Shown here: positions 5,353 to 5,990 of the stretch, piece by piece
Layout of the letters: every line of letters begins with the position of its first letter
Numbering within the stretch: position 1 is the first letter of the stretch
Notes under the pieces: model-generated
What the model saw: the letters and a program-made list of their open reading frames with translations, nothing else
What the model was told of the DNA's origin: nothing
The model's database searches: none
Position numbers and translations under genes: made by a program
Assembly (NCBI GenBank): GCA_017995495.1
Contig: JAGOIS010000096.1
Span: 1-5,990, forward strand
DNA from: Candidatus Cloacimonadota bacterium
GTDB lineage: Bacteria > Cloacimonadota > Cloacimonadia > Cloacimonadales > Cloacimonadaceae
Direction: 5' to 3'
DNA: 5,990 nt

Positions 5353-5990
5353 TTATAATGATTTCAGAGAGAGGAGCAAATCGTCCAGCTCTTCCATCCG
5401 GCCAAAATTTAAAACCACTGCTTCTTTGTCAATGTTCTTGATCATGCCGCTCAACACTTTTTGCGGGCCGAACTCGATGAAGCGCCCGACACCGTCAGCG
5501 AGCATGGCGCGCACGCAATCCACCCAGCGCACCGGGGAAATGACCTGGCTGACCAGTTTTTCCCGGCTGATCCGGCCTGACCTGGCGGGAGCAGCGTCCA
5601 CATTGGAAAGCACTGGAATTTCGCCATCGCGGAATTCGATACCCTCCATTTCATCTGCCAGCCAGAGGCTGGCCTGCCCGATCAGCGGAGTGTGGAAAGG
5701 GCCGCCCACTATGAGCGGCAGAACCCTCTTGGCACCTTTGGCAGCGAGGATCTCGCCGGCTTTGGCAACCCCGGCGTCGGTGCCGGAGATCACGGTTTGG
5801 GTGGGGGTGTTGAAATTCACCGCCCGCACCAGTTCTTCAGCATCCAATTCCACCTGCGCGCATGCGGCGATCACCGTTTCGGCGTCCAAGCCGATCACGG
5901 CCGCCATGGCAAAAGGCGTTCCGGCATTGGCCCGGATCATGAATTCACCGCGTTTGTGCACCAGATGGAGGGCGTCCTGCCAGTCCAGGG
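5353..5990 (-). CDS. fabD: Malonyl-CoA:ACP transacylase (N-terminus outside the window)
   Basis: The enzyme moves malonyl from CoA to the ACP phosphopantetheine, supplying the extender unit. The visible frame gives the last 211 residues of a protein usually about 300-310 long. It stays open to the window edge, so the GTG at 5961 is internal. Visible landmarks are LVHKRGEFM, with the arginine (codon 5952-5950) that binds the malonyl carboxylate in this family, then VNFNTPTQTVISG, GGPFHTPL, whose histidine (codon 5694-5692) is the catalytic base, and FIEFGPQKVLSGM near the end. The nucleophile motif GHSLGE would lie upstream of the window and cannot be checked. It is the first visible gene of the cluster, and fabH or plsX could precede it. 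Confidence 0.95.
   Translation of the reverse strand, partial: LDWQDALHLVHKRGEFMIRANAGTPFAMAAVIGLDAETVIAACAQVELDAEELVRAVNFNTPTQTVISGTDAGVAKAGEILAAKGAKRVLPLIVGGPFHTPLIGQASLWLADEMEGIEFRDGEIPVLSNVDAAPARSGRISREKLVSQVISPVRWVDCVRAMLADGVGRFIEFGPQKVLSGMIKNIDKEAVVLNFGRMEELDDLLLSLKSL

Noticed and set aside
4561..5358. 265-codon open frame on the plus strand opposite fabG
   Set aside because: It lies antisense to a clear FabG with an intact tetrad, has biased composition, and shows no recognisable domain.

Overview
The window most likely comes from a bacterium of the Fibrobacterota-Chlorobiota-Bacteroidota (FCB) superphylum, and my best guess is Cloacimonadota. This is an inference. It rests on the C-terminal sorting domain of the first gene (NYPNPFNPSTTI start, lysine-rich end), on its modular choice-of-anchor J and fibronectin III surface architecture, and on the moderately high GC. 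No rRNA or other phylogenetic marker was available to confirm it.

Layout: (1) Positions 2-1630, plus strand: the 3' part of a large secreted surface protein built from 309-residue modules and ending in a type IX secretion (Por-type) sorting domain. A strong intrinsic terminator follows at 1656-1688. (2) Positions 1689-2074: a gene-free spacer holding two unrelated inverted-repeat structures. One is a compound multi-hairpin element (about 1725-1909). The other is a perfect 35-bp inverted repeat with a 3-nt loop (1975-2047), whose arms are made of three 11-bp tandem units. (3) Positions 2075-5990, minus strand: a housekeeping cluster transcribed right to left as fabD (partial), fabG, acpP, fabF, rnc, which converges on the surface-protein gene.

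The minus-strand genes form a type II fatty acid synthesis operon. FabD loads malonyl onto ACP, FabF condenses it with the growing acyl-ACP, FabG reduces the 3-ketoacyl-ACP, and AcpP carries the chain. RNase III (rnc) is the last gene, a common bacterial arrangement. A 15-bp perfect hairpin followed by a T run on the minus strand lies between acpP and fabF and looks like an internal terminator or attenuator. It would let ACP be made in excess over FabF and RNase III.

The protein-coding content is mostly ordinary. The points worth a second look are the long perfect hairpin 27 nt past the rnc stop codon (a plausible substrate of the enzyme encoded just upstream), the compound intergenic repeat, the surface protein in which a choice-of-anchor J domain appears to be inserted inside a fibronectin III fold, the acpP-fabF attenuator, the TTG start of rnc overlapped by a 13-codon mini-ORF, and an acidic residue in FabG that suggests NADH rather than NADPH use. 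I saw no CRISPR array, tRNA, rRNA, insertion-sequence transposase or clearly new multi-gene system.
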